Origin: Streptomyces sp. NBC_01498
Lineage (GTDB): Bacteria > Actinomycetota > Actinomycetes > Streptomycetales > Streptomycetaceae
NCBI RefSeq assembly: GCF_036327775.1
Contig: NZ_CP109598.1
Location: 5,158,001 to 5,222,000 of the forward strand
Reading direction: 5' to 3'
DNA: 64,000 nt
The stretch's first letter is position 1; the number at the start of each line of letters is the position of its first letter. The notes beneath the pieces are model-generated. The model ran no database searches. It worked only from the letters and a program-made list of their open reading frames with translations, and was not told the DNA's origin. Below, one piece after another: positions 37,468 through 45,452 of this stretch. Both the position numbers and the translations under genes were made by a program.

Positions 37468-38450
37468 ACGTCGCGCGGCTCGGCCGCACGGAGGTGCGTG
37501 TCAGTTCCCTGGGCTTCGGTGCCGCTCCGCTCGGCAACCTCTACAGCGCCATCGGCGACGCCGAAGCCCGGGCCACGGTCGACGCCGCCTGGGACGCCGG
37601 GCTGCGCTACTTCGACACAGCACCGCACTACGGGCTGGGGCTGTCGGAACGGCGCCTGGGAGCGGCACTCGCCCGCCGGCCGCGGGCGGAGTTCGCCGTC
37701 TCCACCAAGGTCGGACGGCTCCTGGAACCTCACCCCGCCCCCACCGGGTCCGACCTGGCGGCGGGAGGCTTCGCCGTACCGGACACCCTCGTCCGCCGCC
37801 CCGACTACTCCCGTACGGGCGTACTGAGGAGCCTGGACGCGAGCCTGGACCGGCTGGGGCTGGACCGGGTCGACATCGTCTATGTCCACGACCCCGACGA
37901 TCACCTCGACGCCGCGGTCGGCGAGGCCATACCCGCGCTGCTGGACCTGCGCGACCAGGGGGTCGTCGGCGCCGTGGGTGTGGGTGGCAACGCCGTCGGC
38001 CCGCTTCTGAGGATCGTCACGGAAACGGACATCGACACCGTCATGGTGGCCGGGCGATGGACCCTGCTCGACCGCACCGCCCGCCCTCTGCTGGACGCCT
38101 GCGCCGCCCGAGGGGTCGCGCTCGTCGCCGCGGCGCCCTTCAACTCCGGTCTCCTGAGCCGCCCTTACCCGGCGGCCGACGCCACCTTCGACTACGGTCC
38201 CGTTCCCGCGCCGGTCCTGCGGCGCGTCCACCGCCTCGCCGAGGCATGCGCCCGCAACCGGACGGTTCTCCCCCACGCGGCCCTGCGTTTTCCGCTGCGC
38301 AGTCCCGAAGTGGCGTGTGTGGTGGCGGGTTTCCGCTCCGGCGACGAGGTGCGAGCCGCCGCCGAATGGACCGGGGTCGACCTGGCGGAGGAGGCATGGG
38401 CCGACCTCGACGGCGTCGTCGCCGAAGGGGACGAAGGCCCCTGCCGGTGA
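37464..38450 (+). CDS. Aldo-keto reductase (L-fucose / D-threo-aldose dehydrogenase-like)
   Basis: A 328-residue NAD(P)-dependent aldo-keto reductase with the catalytic Asp and Tyr in YFDTAPHYGLGLSE and Lys in VSTKVGRLL. This subgroup includes D-threo-aldose 1-dehydrogenase, which oxidises L-fucose to the lactone. It is translationally coupled to the lactonase, so oxidation followed by lactone hydrolysis is a natural pair. Confidence 0.88.
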   Translation: MNVARLGRTEVRVSSLGFGAAPLGNLYSAIGDAEARATVDAAWDAGLRYFDTAPHYGLGLSERRLGAALARRPRAEFAVSTKVGRLLEPHPAPTGSDLAAGGFAVPDTLVRRPDYSRTGVLRSLDASLDRLGLDRVDIVYVHDPDDHLDAAVGEAIPALLDLRDQGVVGAVGVGGNAVGPLLRIVTETDIDTVMVAGRWTLLDRTARPLLDACAARGVALVAAAPFNSGLLSRPYPAADATFDYGPVPAPVLRRVHRLAEACARNRTVLPHAALRFPLRSPEVACVVAGFRSGDEVRAAAEWTGVDLAEEAWADLDGVVAEGDEGPCR

Positions 38451-38485
38451 CGTTCCCGGCCCGGCCGTCCAATGCCCGATGCCGA

Positions 38486-38650
38486 TGTTAACGACAACAG
38501 ACCAGCATCGCGGAGAAGTCATCGGCATTCGAAGCCGCCACCGGACCCACATCTCCATGTAACAGCAGTTCAGTCGCGCCGGAATGACCGGCGGGTCCGG
38601 TGTGAATCGAGAGATGGACCCCGTCACGTGGCTGATGTTATCGTTAACGA
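38486..38650. promoter_or_regulatory. Two LacI-type operator candidates
   Basis: TGTTAACGACAACA (38,486-38,499) and TGTTATCGTTAACGA (38,636-38,650) are near-palindromes of the LacI-family type centred on a CG step. They flank the promoter region of the ManA-like gene; the LacI-family regulator encoded two genes downstream is the likely ligand. Confidence 0.6.
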
Positions 38651-38678
38651 ACCCAGCGAAGCCCAGCGAGGAGAAGAT

Positions 38679-40400
38679 GTGCCGCCCACGTCTCGTCCGT
38701 ACGACACACACCCCAGCTACCAGCCCGTGGACGGGCAGGTCGTCGCGGGGTGGCCGGCCGCGGTCGCCGAGCTGCCGGCCGGTCCGCTCACGCTGTCGGT
38801 GGACGGTCCCGCCGCACTGGACTGGGACGCCCTGGCCGACTCCCTGGCCGCCGCCGTCCGCTCGGCGGGGCGTGAGGTTCGGCTGCTGGATGTGCGCCGG
38901 CACTACGCGCCGGCAGCCGCCGAGCGGATCGCCGCCCGGCCCGTCCCTGCCGACGACCCCTTCTTCACCCCCCTCTCCGAGGCGCGGGTCGCGGACCTCT
39001 TCGACGCCGTTCCCGGGGCCGGACAACTCCCGGACGACGGCGTGGTGGTGCTGTTCGGACCGGGCGCCGGGCTGTGCGAGCCGGATGAGCTGTGGTACGC
39101 GGACCTGCCGAAGCGGTACGCCGAGGCCGCCGTGGCACACGGGCGGCTGCCGGTGGGCGTCAACCTGGGCGGCTCCGGCGAACCCGGCGGTCTGGTGCGG
39201 TTGTTCTACACCGACTGGCCCGTGCTGGACCGGCACCGGGACGCGTACGCGACACGGATCGACCGGTGGATCGACACACAGGACCCGTCGGCCCCGGCCT
39301 CACTCGACGGCGCCGCCCTGCGCAGCACCGTCGAACACCTGGTCCGCGGACCCGTCCGCACCCGCCCCTACTTCAACTCCACCCCCTGGGGCGGCCGATG
39401 GGCGGCGAGCGAACTCGGCTTCACGCCGGACGGCGGCAACACCGCCCTCGGCTACGAACTGATCGCCCCCGAGGCGGGAGTCCTCGTCGGCGACACGAGC
39501 GGGCCCCAGGTCGAGATCCCCTTCCAACTCCTGTGTGTCCTCCACCCGGAGGCCATGCTCGGTGAGGACGTCCACCGCGCCTTCGGCACCTCCTTCCCGA
39601 TCCGGTTCGACTATCTCGACACGATGGGCGGAGGCAACCTCTCCCTGCACTGCCATCCGCGGGAGCAGTACATGCGGGAGGTCTTCGGCTGGCCGTACAC
39701 CCAGCACGAGACGTACTACATCACCGCCGGCGAGCCCGGCGCCCAGGTTCTCCTCGGGCTCACCGAACACGCGGACCCCGACGTCATGCGCCGCCAGGTG
39801 GAGGACGCCGTCACCCGGGGCACCCCCCTGCCGGTCGAGGACCATGTCCAGTCCCACCCGGCCACCGTCGGCCAGCTGTTCATGATCCCCGCGGGCACCC
39901 CGCACGCGTCCGGGGCGGGCAACCTGGTGCTGGAGGTGAGCGCGACGCCGTACCTGTACTCCCTGCGTTTCTACGACTGGCTCCGCAAGGACGCCGCCGG
40001 GGCGTCCCGGCCGCTGCCCTACGCGCACGGCTTCGCCAACCTGGACACCAGCCGGCGCGGGGAGGATGTGACGAAGGACCTGATCCAGCAGCCGCGCACC
40101 CTGCGCGCGGGCGAGGGCTGGCGGGAGGAGATCATCGGCGCGCTGCCGGAGATGTTCTACGCGGTGCACCGCATGGTCATGGCCCCGGACGCCGACATGG
40201 CCGACGACACCGCCGGCCGCTTCCACATCCTCAACGTCTCCGCGGGCCGGGGCGTCGTCCTGGAGACCCGCGACGCGGGCAGCCACTTCCTGGCCTTCGC
40301 GGAGACCATCACCGTGCCCGCCGCGACCGGCCCCTACCGTATCCGCCCGGTGGGCAACGACGAGGTGCACATCGTCAAGGCCCTGGTGGTCGAGGGGTGA
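38679..40400 (+). CDS. Class I mannose-6-phosphate-isomerase-like protein with N-terminal extension
   Basis: A 573-residue protein. The C-terminal two thirds match class I phosphomannose isomerase: zinc-site segments LSLHCHPREQYM and QHETYYITAG, and a cupin turn IPAGTPHASGAG. The first 200 residues (LSVDGPAALDWDALADSLAA, VVVLFGPGAGL) resemble a nucleoside-kinase-like fold that has no usable P-loop. GTG start with AGGAG 5 bases upstream. Its stop overlaps the ROK kinase start, so a kinase plus isomerase pair acting on one sugar is likely. Confidence 0.82.
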   Translation: MPPTSRPYDTHPSYQPVDGQVVAGWPAAVAELPAGPLTLSVDGPAALDWDALADSLAAAVRSAGREVRLLDVRRHYAPAAAERIAARPVPADDPFFTPLSEARVADLFDAVPGAGQLPDDGVVVLFGPGAGLCEPDELWYADLPKRYAEAAVAHGRLPVGVNLGGSGEPGGLVRLFYTDWPVLDRHRDAYATRIDRWIDTQDPSAPASLDGAALRSTVEHLVRGPVRTRPYFNSTPWGGRWAASELGFTPDGGNTALGYELIAPEAGVLVGDTSGPQVEIPFQLLCVLHPEAMLGEDVHRAFGTSFPIRFDYLDTMGGGNLSLHCHPREQYMREVFGWPYTQHETYYITAGEPGAQVLLGLTEHADPDVMRRQVEDAVTRGTPLPVEDHVQSHPATVGQLFMIPAGTPHASGAGNLVLEVSATPYLYSLRFYDWLRKDAAGASRPLPYAHGFANLDTSRRGEDVTKDLIQQPRTLRAGEGWREEIIGALPEMFYAVHRMVMAPDADMADDTAGRFHILNVSAGRGVVLETRDAGSHFLAFAETITVPAATGPYRIRPVGNDEVHIVKALVVEG

Positions 40401-41326
40401 CCGGTGCCGCCCGGCGGGCCGGTGCGCCCGTCCCCGTGCTCGACATCGGCGGGACCCATGTCACCGCCGCACTGGTCGACCCCGCGACCAGCCGCACCCT
40501 CCCGTCCTCGGTGCTCCGCAGGCCCCTGGGCTCCGACGTCGCGGCCGACAGCATCCTCGACGCCATCGCCCTGGCCGCCCTCGAACTGCCCGCCGGGCAC
40601 GGACCGATCTGGGGCGTGGCCATACCGGGCCCCTTCGACTACGACACCGGGATGGGCCGCTTCACGGGCGTGGGTAAGTTCGAGTCCCTGTCCGGTGTCG
40701 ATGTCGGGGCCGGGCTGCGCCGACGGCTGGGCCCCCGGGCCGAGCGGCTGCGCTTCCTCAACGACGCCGACGCGTTCGCCGTCGGCGAGTACCACGCGGG
40801 CGCCGCGGCGGGACACGGGCGCGTGGTGTGCCTGACGTTGGGTACGGGCGTGGGCTCGTCGTTCCTGCGTGACGGGCGGCCCGTGCACGACGGCACGCGG
40901 GTGCCCCCCGCCGGTCATGTGCACCGGCTGACCGTACGGGACCGGCCGCTGGAGGATCTCGTCTCACGCCGTGCCATCCGCGCGCGCTACGCCCGCCTCG
41001 GGTCCCTGGCGGAGAACCGGCCCCTGCCGGACGTCCACGAGATCGCCGCGCTGGCCACGGAGGGCGACCCGGCCGCTTCGGAAGCCTTCCGCTACGCTTT
41101 CGAAACCCTCGGCCAGGCCCTGGCACCGTGGATCGAACGCTTCGAGGCCACCGCGGTGGTGATCGGTGGTTCCATGGCTCGGTCGTGGGACTTGATCCAG
41201 CCCGCGCTCTCCTCGGGGCTGCTGCTCAGCGGCGGGACCACCGCGCGCGTGCTGCCCGCCGGGCAGCCTGCGGACGCACCGCTGATCGGAGCCGCCCACC
41301 GGGCGCGGGAGCGCGTTGCGGGCTGA
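40397..41326 (+). CDS. ROK-family sugar kinase
   Basis: A 309-residue ROK protein without a DNA-binding domain, so a kinase rather than a repressor. The ATP site VLDIGGTHVTAALVD and the GTGVGSSFLRDG segment are present. The Cys-rich zinc motif usual in ROK kinases is not seen. GTG start overlaps the preceding stop (GTGA). It would phosphorylate a hexose for the coupled isomerase. Confidence 0.88.
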   Translation: MTGAARRAGAPVPVLDIGGTHVTAALVDPATSRTLPSSVLRRPLGSDVAADSILDAIALAALELPAGHGPIWGVAIPGPFDYDTGMGRFTGVGKFESLSGVDVGAGLRRRLGPRAERLRFLNDADAFAVGEYHAGAAAGHGRVVCLTLGTGVGSSFLRDGRPVHDGTRVPPAGHVHRLTVRDRPLEDLVSRRAIRARYARLGSLAENRPLPDVHEIAALATEGDPAASEAFRYAFETLGQALAPWIERFEATAVVIGGSMARSWDLIQPALSSGLLLSGGTTARVLPAGQPADAPLIGAAHRARERVAG

Positions 41327-41372
41327 CCAGGTCGGGGACGACGCCACGGCGGACGCGGGAAGGAGAACGGGG

Positions 41373-42416
41373 ATGACCGCTCGCCGGGGAGGCGGGCCGA
41401 CCATGCACGACGTCGGCAAACTCGCGCAGGTCAGCGCCATGACGGTCTCGCGGGTGATCAAGAACGATCCCGGGGTCTCCGAAGCCACCCGCGAACGAGT
41501 TTTCGCCGCGGTTGACCGTCTCGGCTACCGTCGCAACGAGACCGCGCGCAGCCTCCGGCTCGGCGGCAGCAGGATGATCGGTCTCGTTGTCACCAACCTT
41601 GCCAACCCGTTCTATTCGCGTCTCGCGCTCGGGGTCCAGGAAGTCCTCACCGAACACGACTTCCGGATGCTGCTCAGCAACACCGGCGACCAGGTGGACC
41701 GCGAGTCCAGTCTTGTCGACGGCCTTGTCGACCACCGGGTCGAAGGGCTGATCGTCGTCCCCGCCGGCAGCCGGCAGCAGCACCTGGCAGACGCCATGCG
41801 CCATGTCCCGGTCGTCCTCGCGGCACGACCACCCGCCGGACTCGACACCGACTGTGTGCTGGTCGATGACTTCCACGGCGCCCGCGAGGCCACAGCCTGT
41901 CTTCTGACAGAAGGACATACCCGCATCGCCTTCCTCGGCAACCCGCCGGCGCTGTACACGGGGGCCGAACGGCTGCGCGGATTCTGGGCAGCACACGAGG
42001 AAACCGCGGTGGAGCCTGACACCGCTCTGATACGGCAGGGCCTCGTAGATGCCGCGACGGCTGAGCGAGCGGTCCTCGAACTCCTTGACCTCCCTGATGG
42101 CCCCACAGCGTTGTTCTGCACGAACAACCGCATCAGCCAGGGCGCGATCCGAGCCCTCCACAAGGCCGGTACCACTCTCCCCCTGGCGGGCTTCGACGAC
42201 TTCGACCTCTCCGACATCCTCGGTCTCCCGCTGACACTCGTCTCGTACGACGCCGACGAGATCGGCAGACAAGCCGCCCGCCTCCTCATCGACCGCCTCG
42301 GCCACCGAGACTCCGAGCCCCCCGCCTCCCGACGCATCACTGTCCCGACCCGTGTGACGCGCCACGGCCCCCAACCCGACGACCGCCTCCGCGGCGGACC
42401 GCCGTACAGCGCCTGA
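41373..42416 (+). CDS. LacI-family transcriptional regulator
   Basis: A 347-residue LacI-type repressor: helix-turn-helix and hinge (TMHDVGKLAQVSAMTVSRVI, then TARSLRLGGSRMIGLVV), followed by a periplasmic-binding-like sensor domain. ATG at 41373 with AAGGAG 7 bases upstream. Last gene of the isomerase-kinase operon; the palindromes at 38,486 and 38,636 are its probable sites. Confidence 0.92.
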   Translation: MTARRGGGPTMHDVGKLAQVSAMTVSRVIKNDPGVSEATRERVFAAVDRLGYRRNETARSLRLGGSRMIGLVVTNLANPFYSRLALGVQEVLTEHDFRMLLSNTGDQVDRESSLVDGLVDHRVEGLIVVPAGSRQQHLADAMRHVPVVLAARPPAGLDTDCVLVDDFHGAREATACLLTEGHTRIAFLGNPPALYTGAERLRGFWAAHEETAVEPDTALIRQGLVDAATAERAVLELLDLPDGPTALFCTNNRISQGAIRALHKAGTTLPLAGFDDFDLSDILGLPLTLVSYDADEIGRQAARLLIDRLGHRDSEPPASRRITVPTRVTRHGPQPDDRLRGGPPYSA

Positions 42417-42744
42417 CCACCGCCTTGAACACCCGCCGTTGAGGCGGGCACCGGGTTGAGAAGTGCGCTCGTCGACGATGAGGCCTCTCCGCGACGTCAC
42501 TGCCCGTGGTGAGCCGTGAGGCGGCGAGGATGGAGAGCCCGCGTCTGAGGCTCCCCGGTGACGAGGAACGACGGAGGAGCCACCGATGCTGCTCGGAAGT
42601 AGAGGGTGGCCCCCAAAGAAGGGCGTGTGGCGAACGCCTAACGGTTTCCGTTCGAGCGGGATCGAGGAGGATGCAGCCCTATGGAAACGAGTGCCTATGT
42701 CCGTCGTTCCGACGTTTTCGCAGGCGAGACGCGTCACCGGAATA
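42417..42744. other. Gene-free right end of the island
   Basis: About 330 bp between the LacI gene and the right boundary repeat. It has a short palindrome AACGG-TTT-CCGTT (near 42,637) and short open frames that read into the tRNA fragment. No integrase-like motif was seen in either strand. Confidence 0.5.
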
Positions 42745-42782
42745 GGTTCGAGTCCCACCCGCCCCACCGGGACACGCCGCAA
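42745..42782 (+). repeat. Island boundary repeat, right (putative attR core)
   Basis: Exact 38-bp copy of 11,991-12,028, including the T arm and 3' acceptor strand of the CAT tRNA, without the rest of a tRNA. A stem like the tRNA terminator (GCCCCCTC / GAGGGGGC) follows, and looser similarity to the left copy continues to about 42,925. Confidence 0.8.
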
Positions 42783-43050
42783 CTTCACTCGTTTGACCTG
42801 CAACAACAGGTGAGCCCCCTCTGTGGAGGGGGCCCATTTCACGGCTCCAAGATCGTCTGCTCGGCCAATGCTCGGCCGAGATGTTGGAGCCGTGTTATCC
42901 GCTCGCCCGCGCGGCGCCCGTGAGTGGTTCGAACGCCCGCATGGTTTCGAGCCGCCGCTGATGCGCATCGCGATGGGTCCTGCGGCCGTTGCCCGTTCCG
43001 CGCTGCACGGTGACGGGACGTCAGTCAAGGGCGCAGACGGAGACGTCTTA

Positions 43051-43940
43051 CAACGGCTAACACAATGAGTTGATCTGTCGGTGGGTGATGAGGCAGCAGG
43101 CGAGTTTGAGGAAGGCTTCGTGGATGTCGGCTCGGCGTTCCCAGCGGATGCGGAGGCGTTTGAAGCCGTGGAGCCAGGCGAAGCTGCGTTCGACGACCCA
43201 GCGGTAGGTTCCCAGGCCGGTGCCGTGGAGGGTGCCGCGGCGGGCGATGGCCGGCACGATGCGGCGTTGTCGGACCTGGTCGCGGTAGATGTCGTGGTCG
43301 TATCCGCGGTCGGCGAAGAGTGAGTCCGGCTTGCGTCGCGGGTGCCCGACCCGGCCCCTGATGGGTGGGATGGCGTCGATCAGCGGTATGAGCTGGGTGA
43401 CGTCGTTGCGGTTGCCGCCGGTGAGGATCACGGCGAGCGGGGTGCCGTGTCCGTCGGTGATCAGGTGGTGTTTCGATCCGGTTCGGCCACGGTCGACCGG
43501 ACTCGGTCCCGTCTGGCTCCCCCTTTTATGGCCCGCACGTGGCTGGAGTCGACCACCGCCCGTGACCAGTCGAGACGGGCCGCCGCGTTGAGCTCGGCCA
43601 GCAGCACTTCGTGCAGCTGCTGCCAGACGCCGGCCTCGTTCCAGTCCCGCAGCCGCCGCCAGCAGGTCATGCCCGAGCCGAAGCCCAACTCCTGCGGTAG
43701 GTATTCCCATTGGATGCCGGTGTGCAGCACGAAGAGGATGCCGCACAGTACCTGCCGGTCCGGCAGCGGCTTGCGGCCCGGGTGCCGAAATCGCCGTTCC
43801 CTGTACGGCAGCAGCGGCTCGACCCGCTCCCACAGGCCATCCGACACGATCCACGGCGAGGCCCCCATGCCCAGACAACGGTGAACACCTGACGCGGACA
43901 AGGTCACCAGGACCGATCCACCTCATTGTGTTAGCCGTTG
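43051..43940 (-). mobile_element. IS5-family insertion sequence, copy 2 (inverted)
   Basis: Same 890 bp and same ends as the element at 18,976-19,865, in opposite orientation. Its flanks are TTA on the left and TAA on the right, so no matching 3-bp target duplication is visible. It lies between the right island boundary and the leader-distal end of the CRISPR array. Confidence 0.93.
43057..43868 (-). CDS. IS5-family transposase, copy 2 (two frames)
   Basis: Both frames are identical in sequence to those of copy 1: N-terminal frame with AVVDSSHVRA and C-terminal frame with SLFADRGYDHD and TYRWVVERSFAWLHG, joined at the same AAAAGGGGG run. Intact and probably active. Confidence 0.9.
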
Positions 43941-44070
43941 TAAGTGCCGTCTTCGTGAGACTTTCTAGTCAGAGACTCGCCGCCTCGTGCGAATTCGCCC
44001 GTAGCGGCGAGGAAATGACACATGGAGTTGGCTCTGATGACGTTGAACTCCGGGATAGGAGTCTGACCTT

Positions 44071-45319
44071 CGGACCACCCCCGCTCGCGCGGGAAGAACC
44101 CGCCCGCCGTGAGGGTGAACGCGATCTGGCACGGACCACCCCCGCTCGCGCGGGAAGAACCCCCCCGGGCAGGCGCAGTTCGAGGCGCTCGGCGGACCAC
44201 CCCCGCTCGCGCGGGAAGAACGACGTTCAGCGAGGTCCTGACGGTCTACTCGGCGGACCACCCCCGCTCGCGCGGGAAGAACGTTCGGACGATCGGCTCG
44301 CACAACTGCAGGCGCGGACCACCCCCGCTCGCGCGGGAAGAACGTGACGGCATGACCGTGGGCGTTCTTCGCGCTCGGACCACCCCCGCTCGCGCGGGAA
44401 GAACTCCTACAGCGTGATGCCCGGGGATGAAGTGGGCGGACCACCCCCGCTCGCGCGGGAAGAACTAGAGCGCGGTGGTGCTCTTGCCTGTGCCTCCCGG
44501 ACCACCCCCGCTCGCGCGGGAAGAACGCGACCTCGTCGCGCTGCTCATCGAGCCGACGCGGACCACCCCCGCTCGCGCGGGAAGAACGGTGTGCAGCGCC
44601 GGCTCGGCCCGCGCGTACGCGGACCACCCCCGCTCGCGCGGGAAGAACCATCCCGTGGTCACGGTGTATCGAGTGGACGGCGGACCACCCCCGCTCGCGC
44701 GGGAAGAACGAAGCGGCTATGAGCGCCGCCCTCACCCTGATCGGACCACCCCCGCTCGCGCGGGAAGAACTCATGGCACTGCGTACGGAGGCGGAGAACT
44801 GGCGGACCACCCCCGCTCGCGCGGGAAGAACCGGCTGACACCCCGTGAAGCCGAATCACTCATCGGACCACCCCCGCTCGCGCGGGAAGAACGGCGTCGA
44901 CATCGCCGCCCGCCCGAACTACCCCGGACCACCCCCGCTCGCGCGGGAAGAACTCGATCCGGTCGTAGATCCCGCCCGCCCCGGTCGGACCACCCCCGCT
45001 CGCGCGGGAAGAACCCCTCCACCACAGGGGGCGCGACGGCCCGAAGCGGACCACCCCCGCTCGCGCGGGAAGAACCCAGGCCAAGAGCCGCCAGTCGGAA
45101 ATGAGAACGGACCACCCCCGCTCGCGCGGGAAGAACATCCCCGTGTGCTCCGCCGCCCTCGCCCTCGCCGGACCACCCCCGCTCGCGCGGGAAGAACATC
45201 AGCGCGGCCAACAGGTTGACCGTGTTGACCGGACCACCCCCGCTCGCGCGGGAAGAACCAGTGGCTCGCCACCCCGTCCGGGGTGGTGCGCGGACCACCC
45301 CCGCTCGCGCGGGAAGAAC
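44071..45319 (-). CRISPR. Type I-E CRISPR array, 21 repeats and 20 spacers
   Basis: 21 repeats of 29 nt, apparently identical, at a strict 61-bp period (starts 44,071, 44,132 ... 45,291), with 20 spacers of 32 nt. On the plus strand a repeat begins CGGACCACCCCC and ends GCGGGAAGAAC. Read on the minus strand it begins GTTCTTCCCGCG and ends GGGGGTGGTCCG, aligning with the E. coli I-E repeat including hairpin and 8-nt 5' handle (GTGGTCCG). The array is therefore transcribed leftward from a leader at its right end; the newest spacers should be those near 45,290. Confidence 0.97.
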
Positions 45320-45452
45320 ACTTCATGAGCTGCGGTTTTGAAGGGGCTTTGCAATTCCTTGACTCGGCCGCCGCCAGCTCATGGAGCCAGTGTGTCAGAG
45401 CTCGGTGGTGGAATGTCCCGCACTGACCGGCGGCCTGTGCCGAGGGGGAGAG
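45320..45452 (-). promoter_or_regulatory. CRISPR leader / divergent cas3 promoter region
   Basis: 133 bp between the last repeat and the cas3 start. It is more A/T-rich than the array flank on the other side and contains runs such as TTTTGAAGGGGC and TTGCAATTCCTTGAC. By repeat orientation this is the leader, and it must also hold the cas3 promoter. Confidence 0.6.

Larger units (their letters stand above)
12029..42782. mobile_element. Genomic island integrated at the tRNA (CAT) 3' end
   Basis: About 30.7 kb bounded by the intact tRNA with its 38-bp end at 11,991-12,028 and the same 38 bp, as a displaced tRNA fragment, at 42,745. Content is accessory: hypothetical genes, two transposable elements, a NACHT NTPase, an aromatic-oxidation cluster with its TetR regulator and a deoxysugar-utilisation cluster. 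I looked for a tyrosine or serine integrase, excisionase, RepSA or TraB-like genes in both strands and saw none. It is therefore either a decayed integrative element or one mobilised in trans. The CRISPR-Cas locus lies just outside the right boundary. Confidence 0.65.

Noticed and set aside
42560..42744. Degraded integrase at the right island end
   Set aside because: Both strands were read; no recombinase motif and no coding bias.
43941..44070. CRISPR leader on the left side of the array
   Set aside because: Repeat orientation matched to E. coli I-E puts the leader on the right; the left flank is the trailer end.
43965..45328. Repetitive proteins such as RASGGGP-rich frames across the array
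   Set aside because: These are translations of CRISPR repeats, not genes.
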